64,000 nucleotides of DNA from positions 62,001 to 126,000 of the forward strand of contig JAQGEQ010000165.1 in assembly GCA_034620365.1 (NCBI GenBank), in the 5' to 3' direction. Source of the DNA: Pegea sp. RAD2-039. Lineage: Eukaryota; Chordata; Thaliacea; Salpida; Salpidae. The translations under genes were made by a program, and so were the position numbers. The notes beneath the pieces are model-generated. The model saw only the letters and a list, made by a program, of their open reading frames with translations. It had not been told where the DNA came from and searched no databases. Positions 16,971 to 28,712 of the stretch are shown here, piece by piece; positions within the stretch are counted from its first letter, which is position 1; every line of letters starts with the position of its first letter.

Positions 16971-18063
16971 AGCTTTTAGATATTAATACCAATTACTTTT
17001 AAATTTCTCACAAAATTATAATCTTCTTACTTCTGTGATATCTCAATTTTAAACTTTTAATAATGACTACCATTAAATTGTTTTTATAAAACATTTGAAA
17101 CATGAACTCGCAAAAATAAAAATTAATCAAAAACTCACAAAGTTGATATTCGAACAATAATTACTACCATTAATGTAACTGTAATTCGATCATTTGATAA
17201 AATTCACTTACATTCATAATTTGTAAGTTTCATTTTTCGATAAGACTGCACATCTCGTCAATCGAAAAATTAACTTTTATTTATGACTCATATAAAAATT
17301 TATTTAAAATCTAAAATATGACAAAAATAAAATAATCTTTCAAGTTTTTGTTATTTTATTGCGGTTAACTTTTTAAAATAATCCTATAAAACTAATTATA
17401 TAGAAAATTAAAGGTATAATTCAAGTATTCGTTCAAGTATTTGTTAAAATCTCATTAATTTCTCAGCCAGCGGATCATCCGCAAAGTGGCGGTAGAGAGT
17501 TTAGGAGTAAGTAAGAAGTAAGCCTTGACGGTTTTATTTTGTTGTTTCCGTAGATCATTTAAACTTTTGAAGATATTCAAATAAGCGCGTATGTCGATGA
17601 AATAGGGCCCACTAACCACTCATACAACAGGGGTTACCGGAGCAGATAGATCTCTGACTCCAGCTTCATTCGGTTAAGTAGAAGAGAGTTTCTCGGGCAC
17701 GTGAGACTGAATATACACGCTAGAGCGCGCAACTAGAGGTCGAATTTCACCTAAGGGGCGGAACTGCCCAGGATGCCCAGACAAACGTGAGAGTCTGGCC
17801 CACATACTTTAAGTATGAAGAAGATCAAAGAACCATAAAATATTTCACCATAATGTCGTTGGAATCATCAACAAACTGCAGAAACTTGTCTTCCACGACA
17901 AAACGGAGGCATGGATCCCGTCAAAGGAAGCTTTGTAAAGCGAGACATCGTGACGTTTAACAGGGAAACCAACAAGATTCTAATAGCAGATCCATCGATT
18001 GTTGCAGGTGGTTGTGATTTGGAGAAAGCCGAACGAGACAAGCAAGAAAAGTATAAAATCCCA
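16969..18063 (+). mobile_element. Dead R2-like non-LTR retrotransposon 3' region, copy 1
   Basis: The segment 17640-18063 reads, across at least two frameshifts and in-frame stops, as the C-terminus of an R2-clade (restriction-like-endonuclease) retrotransposon protein. Visible pieces are EFLGHVRLNIHARAR, then the zinc knuckle CPGCPDKRESLAHIL (17767-17811), then HHNVVGIINKLQ. Next comes the endonuclease core EAWIP...KRDIV, ILIADPSIV and LEKAERDKQEKY (17911-18060). The usual PD of the nuclease is RD here, and the expected Cys after HIL lies at a stop codon. The first ~600 bp is AT-rich and not interpretable. A 1013-bp block (16969-17981) recurs at 28713-29725 at about 99% identity with the same stops. 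No reverse transcriptase domain remains. Confidence 0.75.
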
Positions 18064-18190
18064 GAAGCTTTGCGATGGTCGTCACCTGGTGTTGACGCAA
18101 TGTGATTTCTGCCCAGTTCTCTGAATGTCAACGTGAAGATATTCAAATAAGCGCGGGTTAACGGCGGGAGTAACTATGACTCTCTTGAGG
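18064..18190 (+). pseudogene. 28S rRNA fragment ending at the R2 insertion site
   Basis: Positions 18064-18190 match the conserved animal 28S core: GGTGTTGACGCAATGTGATT, CTGCCCAG, then GCGCGGGTTAACGGCGGGAG and TAACTATGACTCTCTT. The match stops at CTCTCTTGAGG, the well-known R2 target (CTCTCTTAAGG^TAGCC). The expected downstream TAGCCAAATGCC is replaced by unrelated sequence. A 21-nt piece of the same rRNA (18135-18155) is repeated exactly at 17569-17589 inside the element. This is a displaced fragment, not a working rRNA gene. Confidence 0.9.
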
Positions 18191-18872
18191 GAACGCTTCT
18201 TAGTGGCGAAAGTTGGTAATTGCAGCTGATAATCCTAGGCTGCAAGCCAAGACCCCTTACTCCATCTACAAGATCGGAGAAGCGGCCGGTTTGCTGAGCA
18301 GAGGAGCTCGTTTCCGGCGACGTTATTCAAAACGTCGAACAAAAATAAATAAAAACTAGACTGCGTATGACCTCATCATACGATTACTAGTAATTTATGG
18401 TGAACAGATGAATCCTGTTTCTCATCTGGCGGAGATGTGCCAGATTAGTAGTTGAATCTGGGTACAATAGAACCTTGGAATTAATTAAAGTCTCGCGTCT
18501 TTGGGTTTGTACGACTCACGGGGTTCCTCATAGGCACGCGCCTAACTCTGTTCAATTCTAACTAGTCATTCACTGAGCTACCTCCGTCACTTCAACGCAC
18601 CCTGGCTATCACTACAAGGTCGCAACATTCATTTACGTCATCAGAAGCACGTAGAAGGAGCCCTACGTCGCGGTCACGTTGTTCAAAGCGCTCCTCATGT
18701 GCTTCTCAATCCACAGCCGGTTCTTCATCAAGCTTCTACTTTAATGCATCTTAATCCTTCCTTCAAACTTTGTAACCAATGTTCATTTCTTTTTGCGTCA
18801 CGTAAACCGGATTTTACGTCATTAAAGAAGTCGACGATTGTTGCTAAGCTGCCAATAGAGGGCGATCTTGCA
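18191..18872 (+). mobile_element. Possible R2-type element 5' region adjoining the 28S junction
   Basis: This ~680-bp segment is much less AT-rich than its surroundings and starts exactly where 28S homology stops at the R2 site, as an R2 5' end would. A frame open from 18546 to the stop at 18870-18872 has about 108 codons and contains a CxxC pair (KLCNQCSFLF), loosely like the N-terminal zinc finger of R2 proteins. Positions 18285-18343 can form an HDV-ribozyme-like nested fold (see findings). No reverse transcriptase follows: after 18880 the sequence becomes the flank of the zinc-finger gene. R2 identity is inferred mainly from the junction. Confidence 0.4.
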
Positions 18873-19211
18873 TAAATTCCAACTTATTTCTAATTGGGGA
18901 TCCAATTTTAGCGAGAAAATGATAAAGATAATTGAAAAGGATCTTGTTAACATAGAAGGTTGCGATAGAAGTAGACATCTTAAAAGGTTTAGCAAGTAAC
19001 TAATAGATTCAATAAAAATCAATTTAACTATTTTAAACTGTTGTTTTAATAAGCATTCGATTTTATTAATTACAATTCTTACAACTAAAAACTTTTCAAT
19101 CATTCAAATTAACATCACAACAAATCAAGTGAATTAAACTTTTATTAAAACAACAAAATAAACAATTTTAACAAATAAACAAAAAGTTGAACAAACAAAA
19201 GTTTCATAAAT

Positions 19212-22200
19212 TTATTTGTGAGTTATCAGATGATTTTTTAAACGAGAAGGACAAATAAATCCTTTTTTACAAACGCTGCAGTTGTATTGGAAATTTCTGG
19301 TGTGGATACTGATTTCGTGTTGCTTCAAATTAGGTAATTGCAAAAATGATTTTGAGCAAAACTTGCAATGAAACAACTTCTTGCCTGTGTGGATTCGCTT
19401 ATGTATTGTAAGATTACACGATTGCCCAAATGACTTTCCACATTCGTGACAAACAAAAGCGTTTTGCTTCTCGTGAGTAGTACGAATGTGTCTTTGTTTG
19501 CTACCTTTATGACTAAACGATTTTTCGCAAATCTCACATTGATACGTCTTCTTTAAGTGAACTGACTCATTATGCTTGTTGAGGTTACTTTTTATTCCAA
19601 AGCGTTTTCCACACAAGCGACAAACAAATGCTTTCTGTTTACTGTGAGTCAATTGGTGCTGCTTGAGATTTCCTTTTAGATCAGTAGAATAGTCACAGAG
19701 ATTACATGGATATTTTTTATCAGTTGAATGTTTTCTCTTAAGATGAAATTCAGAAACTTTCTTATCAGCAAAAATGTCTTCACAAAACTCGCAGTGATAA
19801 AGATCAGCTGCAAAAAAAGTTTTTATTACAAAATTAATTTTGTTCTATTACTAGAAACATTAATAAGATATTTTTATGCGAATAATTGAAAAAGTTTAAT
19901 TTACTTGTTTTGAGTAATTCATGATTCGTTTTCAATTTCTTTATTTCTTTTTGAGGACTTTTAGCTGGAAAACGTTACTTGTAGTTATTCATAAAATTGT
20001 TTTTATAACTAATTAGATGACTTAAATTTTTCGATTTTTTAAATAAAGTTATTAAAATTATTTAATTTTCTATTACTAAATAAATATCTTCTCACCATTA
20101 TCATTTGTATCTTCTTTATTTAGAGCATCTTCAAAATCTTCTTTATTTTCATTATCAAGCATTTCTTCATTATTCGTCGAATCTTCATTGTCATCTTTAT
20201 CACAATCACCAAGAACATTCTTCATTTGATCTTCATCATCACAACTATCAAGAACATTTTTGATTTGATCTTCATTTCCATTTTCAAAATCGCTATTATT
20301 AACATCATTTAGGTCTACATTGTCAAGAACATTCCCATCAAAATTTTCATAATCATCAAATTTAACAACATCTTTAACAGAATCTTTATCAACAGCATCA
20401 TCATCCAATTTATTTTGATTGTTAGCTTTATCGGTCAATTGAAGTTGTTCTTGAATAGCTTCAGAACATTCTGTAACAATAAGATCAATTAAAAACCTCC
20501 AGTACAACTTGTATTGGTCATGTTAAGGCTTTTAGAGCTATTATTGATCAAAGCAGATATATATAATAAATACCTTATATGATTATGATATATTATCTAA
20601 AATTTAAATGGGTTACTATTGGTCATAAACATTTTCTTGAATGTGATTACTTATAACACTAGAAACATTATAACTGTAGTATAGAAGTTGTACTTAAAAA
20701 GATTTACTTTCCAACTTTCTTCTTGTAGCCTCTGGTTGATTAAAACAACTTTCACATCCACCACAATCTTCATTACCAGTTCTTGATTCTTTGAAATCTA
20801 ATTTGTTGTTTAAATTTAAACATTTTGTAGAATATATAGTTCTATCACAATTTTTTTTACTCAAGCAAAAAGACTAATAAAGAAAGAAACGGATCAGACG
20901 ATAATAAATCAGATAGAGTAACCTTCGACAATCAAACCAAGTTGACCAAAGATGTTTGTAAAGTATTGGAAATAAAGGACCAAGTATAAATAAGGAAAAA
21001 GATTTGAAAATATATATATACAAAAAATGCAAATTTGTGATTCTAGTTAACGATAGAATAGTAAAAACTAATTCAGTAGTTGAATCATGCAAAAATGTTG
21101 GATATAGATGTTGCCTAATGATAATTCTTTGATGTTAAAAAATAAAGAGAGATTTTTTAGTGTCTTAGATGTAACGCATTTAAAAATCTTTGTTCGGCTG
21201 CAAGCTTGTTATTTAAAAAGTAACATTTGTGATAATTCAATTATCCGCATTTTAATGTGTTAAAACTCGAATATGTATGATTTTGAAAAGAGTTAAAAAG
21301 TTACAATCATAAAAAAGTTATATTGAAAGTGAGAGCAGCTACAAAACCAACCATTTTTGTCAAAGTTGTTTGCAAAAAATGGCCTACTCCAGTTCATATC
21401 ATTATAATTAATAACTTTAATTAAACTTTCATTTATTGTTAAACTATTACCATCTGTTTGAAATAAAAATAATGAAAATAAAGTTTCAATGTCAATTTTT
21501 TATTAACCCATTTTAAACAATTTAAAAATAACAGGATAAAAATATTATTAAAAATACAAACTAAAGTAAAAACATACTTACTTATATCATCAATTAGATT
21601 ATCCAAAATACTCTGAAAAATTAGAGTTAGACCTTTGAATATAACAAATAATTATTATGAATTATAGCTTACCCTGAGATTCCATTGAGTAGCTTGTTGA
21701 TCTGTTAGAGTAGGATCATTTTGCTGTTCAATTGAATCCTTAGAATTACCTAAAATAAATCAAGAAAAGTGATTTCTAACACAGCTAACATAATAAACAA
21801 TATCTAACTTGATAGGATTAATTTTTCGCCGTTTTCTTTATCAATGACTTCAATATTTGAAACCTTCTGCTGTTAAAAAAATATGAGAGCTTGCAACTAA
21901 GCTGATGTCAAAACTCAAACCTTCCTGTTGTTATCTTTGAAACTTGTTAAAGTTTTTCTTTTTCTAGCTGAAACTGAAGAATCTTTTGAGGCTAATTTTC
22001 TCTTTACAGTCTAAAAACAAAACAAAATAGTCTCTAAGACTTTTTGAAATATATATCAGATAACTATAACTGTTATGACAAGTAACACACAATTAGGATC
22101 AAACTGACATCATATATCACTTATATGTAACCTGACTCACCTTATTAGAAGACTTGGTCAGTTTTTTTGAGGGTTCTATGTTTACAAGATGGCGATTATT

Positions 22201-22308
22201 TTCATTTTCTAAGTAGTAAAATTTGTTTAGCTATTTTATGTTACTTTGATAGTTTTTCATATGCGTCATTACCTTCGTTTTCACAATTGTTGAATTCTAA
22301 TTTTGCTC
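19212..22308 (-). CDS. Seven-finger C2H2 zinc-finger protein with acidic region (5' part uncertain)
   Basis: Probable DNA-binding nuclear protein. The 3' part is well supported. Exon 19212-19807 encodes seven C2H2 fingers (YHCEFC, YPCNLC, FVCRLC, YQCEIC, FVCHEC, FHCKFC and YNCSVC starts, each with a proper His pair) ending HLITHK. It is preceded in phase by 19905-19964 (basic) and 20096-20470 (very Asp/Glu/Asn-rich, about 124 residues). Exon 20708-20873 contains a Cys cluster CGGCESC. Further upstream, phase-linked exons are 21352-21453, 21582-21612, 21673-21749, 21809-21869, 21921-22010, 22141-22208 and 22273-22308. The link between 21352 and 20873 does not close in frame, so either an exon is missed or two genes are present. 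I found no start codon. The finger exon is duplicated at 27088-27683 and, broken, at 25115-25505. Confidence 0.7.
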
Positions 22309-22756
22309 CTGAAATTAAATTTTGTTCCTTCTTAGTTTTGAGAAAAGTTTTATATGAACACTCAAAAAATAAAAAAAGGGATACAATAGATTATGATAAG
22401 CTTTATAAAAAGATATTATAAGAGCTCATATCTAATCTTAAAGTAGCAAATAGATAGTTTCTCACTTGTAGTTATTTTTTTTAAGTTCATGATGCTATTC
22501 AGTATCCGGCTGCTACCACAGTTCAACCTTAAAAATAAAAAAAAGTTGCTTAACGTTTCTGTTCACCACAAATTATTCAAATTTGAATAAAACTTTCGGT
22601 TTATAAAACTTGTTCAACTATTTAATTAATAAACTAAATAAAATATGATAGAAACAATAATAAGATAATAAGAATATGAAAAAACTGTAAAAAATTGAAT
22701 AATAAAAAAATAACTTCAATTGGACCATTAAAATGAATAAGCAAACGGAGCTGTCA

Positions 22757-23929
22757 TTACAAAACCCTCCTAAAGAAAATAAATAATAAAAACATAAATT
22801 TTGAAATAGTTGCTACAAGTTTGAAAGATGAAAAAGTAAAAATCTTACTCTTCAAATGAAGTCATTCTCGATACTCCGTTTTTTTTCTGTTTATACAAAA
22901 GACTTGATTAAATTCTAGAAATGATGAAAACCTCTTTTTTAATATTAACAGAGTCACAAACAAATTTGAGCAACTTTTATTCAAAACAGGAAACAGACAA
23001 TTAGGAATAATTAGCAACTACAACTAACTAATTGTAAATTTAAAATACTAATTTTCTAATACCTGTGACCTTCGCACTGCCTTTTTAGAAGTATTTTCTG
23101 CCGATTTTGTTAAATAATAATGAAGAACACAGTCGCCATAAAACTAAAAAAACAAATAGAAAAAATTATTTTGCATTTCTTTCGAACAGATTTTTAAAAG
23201 AAAATTTTTGAGCCTTTTTAAGATGACTTTTTTTTATTGATCAATTTCTATCTATTTATTTTCAAGTTACTTACAATTATCAAAAAAAAATTTTTTCCAA
23301 ATTTCGATTTTACATTTCTATGCAAAATGTTTTGTTAGAAACGAATAACAAATAGTAACTGAAGAAAGAAAAACACCAACCTAACCCAAAGAAGACTTAA
23401 AGAATAGAAGTTATATGTAGATCAAGTTTTTTTTTATTTCAACAATATAGAATATTTGTTGAGTTATATTAAACGATTAACCTTTATTTCATTATTACTG
23501 GAAATCTACTTTGAGAAAAAGCATTAGAAACAGACCTTTTCTTTGATTTTCTCAGCAATACGGTCAAACTGCTTTTTATGTCTTTGAAAATGTTTAATAA
23601 AAATGCTGTGCTCTTTATCACTCCATTTACTATTCATGTGATTCTAAAAATAATGATAATTGAGAATAAAATTGTTTTTACTATTTAGAGAACCTTTTAC
23701 TAACCTTATAATACTCCATACAATTATGAAGAATAGTTTTATCATATGAAATTTTCACATGAGGATATGAATGTAGTTGTCCGATTATAGCTGCGTTTTC
23801 CTATTAATTTTAAAGTTATGACTATTTTTCGAATAGTTTATAAACAATCAACCATCAAAAAATTACCTTTTTAAATTTGTCTTTCGTTTTGGGCAAAAAA
23901 TGTTCTACGTCAGTAGATAGATTAATCAT
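22757..23929 (-). CDS. Small SANT/Myb-domain protein resembling the NCoR/SMRT SANT region
   Basis: Six phase-consistent exons: 23867-23929 (Met start), 23705-23800, 23536-23643, 23063-23143, 22849-22886 and a short last exon 22757-22769 ending TAA, giving about 132 residues. The domain reads KWSDKEHSIFIKHFQRHKK, then FDRIAEKIKEK and GDCVLHYYLTK. The conserved tryptophan and the DCV.YYYLTK ending are those of the first SANT repeat of NCoR/SMRT co-repressors, which binds and activates HDAC3. The upstream segment QLHSYPHVKISYDKTI resembles nothing else I recognise. Full NCoR proteins exceed 1000 residues, so this is a stand-alone SANT protein, a fragment, or a gene with missed 3' exons. The last exon is the weakest part. 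Confidence 0.65.
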
Positions 23930-25114
23930 CTTTCTCTTTATATTTAAACTATATTTATCTATAAATATATATTTTTTATTTTATTTATAAACTATATTTA
24001 GCTATATATGCAAATGTATCTTAATCAATTGATGTATCTTAATTGATTCATACTAAATGAACGAAAATTTGTTGAAATAATTTTATTTTTATTGTAAGGT
24101 TGTTTTAGTACAAGGTATGGTTTATAGATTTAAAAATTATCATAAAGATAAATTAATAATAAAATTAATAAAGTAAATTAATCATAAAGTGATGAGTATA
24201 AAATATAATTGCTTATAAATTAAAGTACATCGTATATAGAATTTATATTGAAAGAGCTAAACCTATTTTACTTCTAATGTAAGAATATTATTATATTAAA
24301 TATTAGTAATAATTAAATAAAAGTACAAAGAAAAATAATTTCATTACATATAATAAGTTTAATTTAAAAAATCAAACTTAATGACAAATATGGCCGTTAC
24401 ATTATTAAAAGCAGTTCAATATATGAAACTTCTATAAACAATTTAAATTATTTAATTTATTTAATTTATATAAAAATGTGTAAAAATATCTATAAACAAC
24501 TTTCAAAGTAGAAGTAATTTTTTTTTAAATCTTATTAAAAAATAATGAAAATGAAAATCACTGCAATAATAATCTATAATCAAAAATTTACATATTGTTT
24601 ATTAATTAACATGATGTAAGACTGTTCTTTAATGGTTAAAAATAAAACTAAAATAATCTGATATTAAAAGTTATAAAATTAAAAATTAAAGTTTGATGCT
24701 ATTTTCTGTAAGATTGAAGCAAAAGAATCTAACAGATTTAGAATAAAATAATCTCTTAAGTATTTTTTAAATATTCTTAAGTATTTTTTAAATATTACAA
24801 TATATTTCATCGTCTTTATATCTAAAATAAAAGCAAGTTTAAACAAAAGTTTTAATTTTGATTTCATTAGTCTAATTAACAAAATGTATAAAGTTACAAA
24901 AGGTCTAAATGGAAAAAAAAAAGCGGCGGAAAGACGCGCGCGTTACCAACCGAATTCGTATCTCGCTTTCTCAATTTTGTCTTCATTACTAAAACCCAAA
25001 AGTTCAAAAAATTTGCTTCAAAATTAAAAACTTTCAAAAAAATTTGAAAAGAAAACAAAATGAAACAATAGATTTCATTTCAATTTCATTTATAGAAGAT
25101 TTTCACTTCTACAA
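23930..25114. other. AT-rich intergenic stretch
   Basis: Divergent spacer between the SANT gene (minus) and the broken zinc-finger copy (plus). Mostly very AT-rich. A brief GC-richer patch at 24925-24965 (GCGGCGGAAAGACGCGCGCG) may be a promoter remnant. A 67-codon minus-strand ORF at 24679-24882 is low-complexity and probably not a gene. Confidence 0.5.
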
Positions 25115-25505
25115 ACGGAAAGTAACAAACAAAAACACACCCGTACTACTCACGAGAAGAAAAAACTTTTGTTTGTAATGATTGTGGAAAGTCGTTTGGT
25201 GAATCAGGTAGTCTGACAAAACACAAACGAATCCACACATGCGAGAAGTTGTTTCATTGCAAGTTTTGCTCCAAATCATTTACAGATTCATCTAGTTTGA
25301 AACAACACGAAATCAGTAACCACACCAGAAATTTCCCATACAACTGCAGCGTTTGTAAAAAGGGTTTACGTGTCCTACTACCTTAAGAAAGCATCTGAGA
25401 ACTCATAATTATTTTTATTAAACTTTGGTTTATTTATTCAACTTTTTGTTTATTTGTAAAAATTGTTTATTTTGTTGTTTTATTAAAAGTTTAATTTAGT
25501 TTAAA
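25115..25505 (+). pseudogene. Broken copy of the C2H2 zinc-finger exon
   Basis: Encodes the tail of finger 4 and fingers 5-6 intact (FVCNDCGKSFGE, FHCKFCSKSF, HEISNHTR). Finger 7 starts (YNCSVCKKG) but a frameshift follows, so the HLITH end is lost and a stop soon appears. The 3' flank to about 25505 (TTTATTCAACTTTTTGTTTA...) matches the 3' flank of the copies at 19212 and 27683, so genomic DNA was duplicated. It is closer to the 27.1-27.7 kb copy than to the 19.2 kb one. Confidence 0.85.
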
Positions 25506-26938
25506 AATTTTCGCCAAAAATGTTAGAAGCTGTAACCATTGATGGAGAAGTGTAAATATTTTTGGAGAAAAATCGCGGCGGTAAATTTTTTATACTGTTT
25601 TTTAAATATTAAAATATAATTTTCTTTTCCACTTTAAATTATTTTTTCTGAAAGGATTTTTATTTAAGTCGCTTACTACAGTTATACAATTTTAAAATTT
25701 AGATAAAACAATAAGTCATTGCCAAGTAATTTATTGTTATTAGCAAATGATTTTTCGGTTGGTCATAACAATTACGTTAACTTAAAAGACTTTATAAATA
25801 TATCTACTGAATATACTATATTACTACGTAATAATTATTTAATGGATTTGTGACAAACAGATGTTTTGTTCTTCCATCTAGCAACGATGTCTCATCTAAT
25901 TTTTCTTGTAGTTTCGCCAACTGGCGCAATTATTGATGGAATGGCAAACTCTAATATGGTCCCCGTGGTAGCCAACCAAGTACACAGAATCGCGTGTCAC
26001 GCATTTAATGCTAATCCAGCTGCTACATTTCAACGGGAAAACGTGAGTCGAAATTTTCGTCACTATCACCACCCTAACAACTTGTACTTGTAGATGGACA
26101 AGTCGTAGATAAAAATATGACGATTTCTTCTGACTAAATCTGATAGTCTGCTTCGCAGGTAGAAAGTCAACTGACTAGCTACTTGTTATGTAATTATCGA
26201 AATTGCAACGAACAAATCTTAAATGATAGAGAATTCAGTTTTTCTTCGAAAAATATCCCAATCAAAAATCAGTTTAAACTGTTTAAATGGTTACACAAAA
26301 AAGTTCATTAACGAAAGTTGTTTACTTTAAGAGTTCATTTATGCAAATCAGTTGCGTTTTACATCCAAATCATCAGAAGCAGACTTCAAACTCAAACCGT
26401 ATAATTTCTTCCACAAATCTTCTCTTTCTCTTTGCCTCTCCAGTTCTCTGCAAGAAACAAATTAGATGAAAGTTTTTGTTAAACTAAAAGTGTTAAAAAA
26501 AACTCAGTAAAATGCTTTTAAGTTAAAACCTGAAGTGTTTATTGGTATTAAAAATAGTTTTTTATTGATTTGAAAGAAGTATTTCAGAGAAACTTTCTAT
26601 TAAAGCTTCGATTTTGCCACTTACATTTTGAAAGTATTTCAAAATGAACTGAAGAAAGTTTTAGTTAATCAGTTTAGATCAAATATGAGTTTGAGATAAA
26701 ATTAAGATATTTACTTTTTATAAATAACTTTTGATATTTATTTCCTGATAAACAAGCAATTATTTTTGGACAATTTTATTTATTGATTAATCTCACAAAT
26801 TTTATTTAGTTCAGAAAAAAATATTTTTTTCAGATTAAATTCATTTCATAAAAGTTAAAATCTAAATGTACTCCTATCGATAGTGATGTTAGATTATTAA
26901 AAATTTTTGATCTTGTTATCAATTAAGATATATTATAG
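25506..26938. other. Unassigned stretch
   Basis: AT-rich DNA. A 75-codon plus-strand ORF at 25866-26093 has less biased base use (contains GVSPTGAIIDGMANS-like text) but no motif, exon partners or family I recognise. The patch 26040-26260 is also less AT-rich and may be old mobile-element debris. Confidence 0.4.
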
Positions 26939-27683
26939 CATCAAAAAGAAAAAAAGAAACTGAAAAGGAATCCTGAAGTACTCAAAAGAAGTAAATTAAA
27001 AATTTTTAAGTAATTGCATAAAAATATCTTATTAATGTTTCTAGTACTAGAATAAAATTAATTTTGTAATAAAAACTTTTTTTGCAGCTGATCCTAATCA
27101 CTGCGAGTTTTGTGAAGACATTTTTGCTGATAAGAAAGTTTTTGAATTTCAATTTAAGGGAAAACATCCAACTGATAAAAAGTATCCATGCAATCTCTGT
27201 GATTTTTCTGCTGATTATGAAAGTTTTCTCAAACGACATCAATTGACTCACAGTAAACAAAAAGCATTTGTTTGTCGCTTGTGTGGAAAACGCTTTGGAA
27301 TAAAAAGTAACCTCAACAAGCATAATGAGTCAGTTCACTTAAAGAAGGCGTATCAATGTGAGATTTGCGAAAAATCGTTTAATCATAAAGGTAGCAAACA
27401 AAGACACATTCGTACTACTCACGAGAAGCAAAACGCTTTTGTTTGTCACGAATGTAGAAAGTCATTTGGTGAATCATGGCATCTTACAAGACACAAACGA
27501 ATCCACACAGGCGAGAAGTTGTATCATTGCAAGTTTTGCTCCAAATCATTTACAGATTCATCTAGTTTGAAACAACACGAAATCAGCAACCACACCAGAA
27601 ATTTCCCACACAACTGCAGCGTTTGTAAAAAAGGATTTATTTGTCCTTCTCGTTTAAAAAATCATCTGATAACTCACAAATAA
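26939..27683 (+). CDS. Duplicate C2H2 zinc-finger gene fragment (partial gene)
   Basis: Near-copy, in inverted orientation, of the last two exons of the gene at 19212. Exon 26939-26990 corresponds to 19905-19964, and exon 27088-27683 to the seven-finger exon; it is fully open to TAA. Finger 1 has lost its first zinc-binding His (EFQF in place of EFHL); fingers 2-7 are intact. Homology covers about 27008-27848 including intron and 3' flank, so it arose by DNA duplication, not retroposition. No acidic or upstream exons were found 5' of it, so it lacks a visible start and may be a pseudogene despite its open frame. Confidence 0.65.
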
Positions 27684-27848
27684 ATTTATGAAACTTTTGT
27701 TTGTTCAACTTTTTGTTTATTTGTTAAAATTGTTTATTTTGTTGTTTTAATAAAAGTTTAATTCACTTGATTTGTTGTGATGTTAATTTGAATGTTTAAA
27801 AAGTTTTTAGTTGTAAGAATTGTAATTAATAAAATCGAATGTTCAATA

Positions 27849-28712
27849 AACTAATAGTATAAAATAATTAAATCAATTTTTATTAAATCAATTGATTTCA
27901 TAAAAACTGTTTCATTGAAAAATTCAGATGATGTTTGTGTTTGTTAAATTGTTGGAAATATTTGCAAATCAACTGGGTATAGGAAAATTTCAGTTAAGAG
28001 GAGAATTTCAATGATCAATTGTCACAAATTGATTAACTTTTAAGATTTTTTATTTAAAATTTTTTCTCAAAAGTTTTAAAGGTTTAATTTTGTAGATATT
28101 TTATTTAAATAGTTTCAAAAATCATTTATTGATAGACGTTTAACTAATAGTTGCTTTTTAGAAATGTCTTTAGTACCTTCGACTATTAAGTCCCATTTAT
28201 AATATACCTGTACAAATAAAATCTATTACATCATGTCTTTTCAAAATAATGTTTAATTCAAAGATTAAGTCAATTTATATTATACAAATATAATATAAAT
28301 GAACAAATAAACTTTTTCTTGTCACTGCAACAGTTTATACTACCCGGTTATATCAATTCAATTTAAAATGGCAATAGCCACTTTTGGCATCATCTTGCAA
28401 TATCAGTATACAAGTCAATTACTTTTACAAACTTTTTCATGAAATGTTATAATTACTTTATATAGTTTTATTTGTGAAATACCAAATAAAGTTTGCCAAC
28501 TTGAATCTAACAAGTTTTTACATGCGTTAAACAAAGTCAAAATAACATTGTATCCTTTTGAAGTTTGAGACTTTAAAAGGATGATTTATATCCGAGTAAG
28601 ATGAAGGCCTTAAATCTTTAGATTGTGCTTATCATACTTTATAAAGCAGTTGGTACTCAAACTTAAAGTTGCCTTAAAATGTCCTTTTTATTTGTTTCAA
28701 CCTGACAGGTTT
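27849..28712. other. AT-rich spacer
   Basis: No gene, RNA or repeat recognised between the zinc-finger duplicate and the second retroelement copy. Confidence 0.5.

Noticed and set aside
14393-16972. Very long overlapping open frames on both strands encoding 12-residue repeats
   Set aside because: They follow automatically from a stop-free 36-bp satellite; single-base unit errors shift the frame several times, and no exon context or signal exists.
17868-18146. 92-codon minus-strand ORF over the retroelement/28S junction
   Set aside because: It is the antisense of recognisable R2-type endonuclease and 28S rRNA sequence.
20874-21092. Aromatic-rich 72-codon minus-strand ORF
   Set aside because: No motif, low-complexity TATATA core, and it does not close the reading phase between neighbouring zinc-finger gene exons.
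25866-26093. 75-codon ORF with more balanced composition
   Set aside because: No family, splice partners or duplicated copy seen; noted only within the stretch description.
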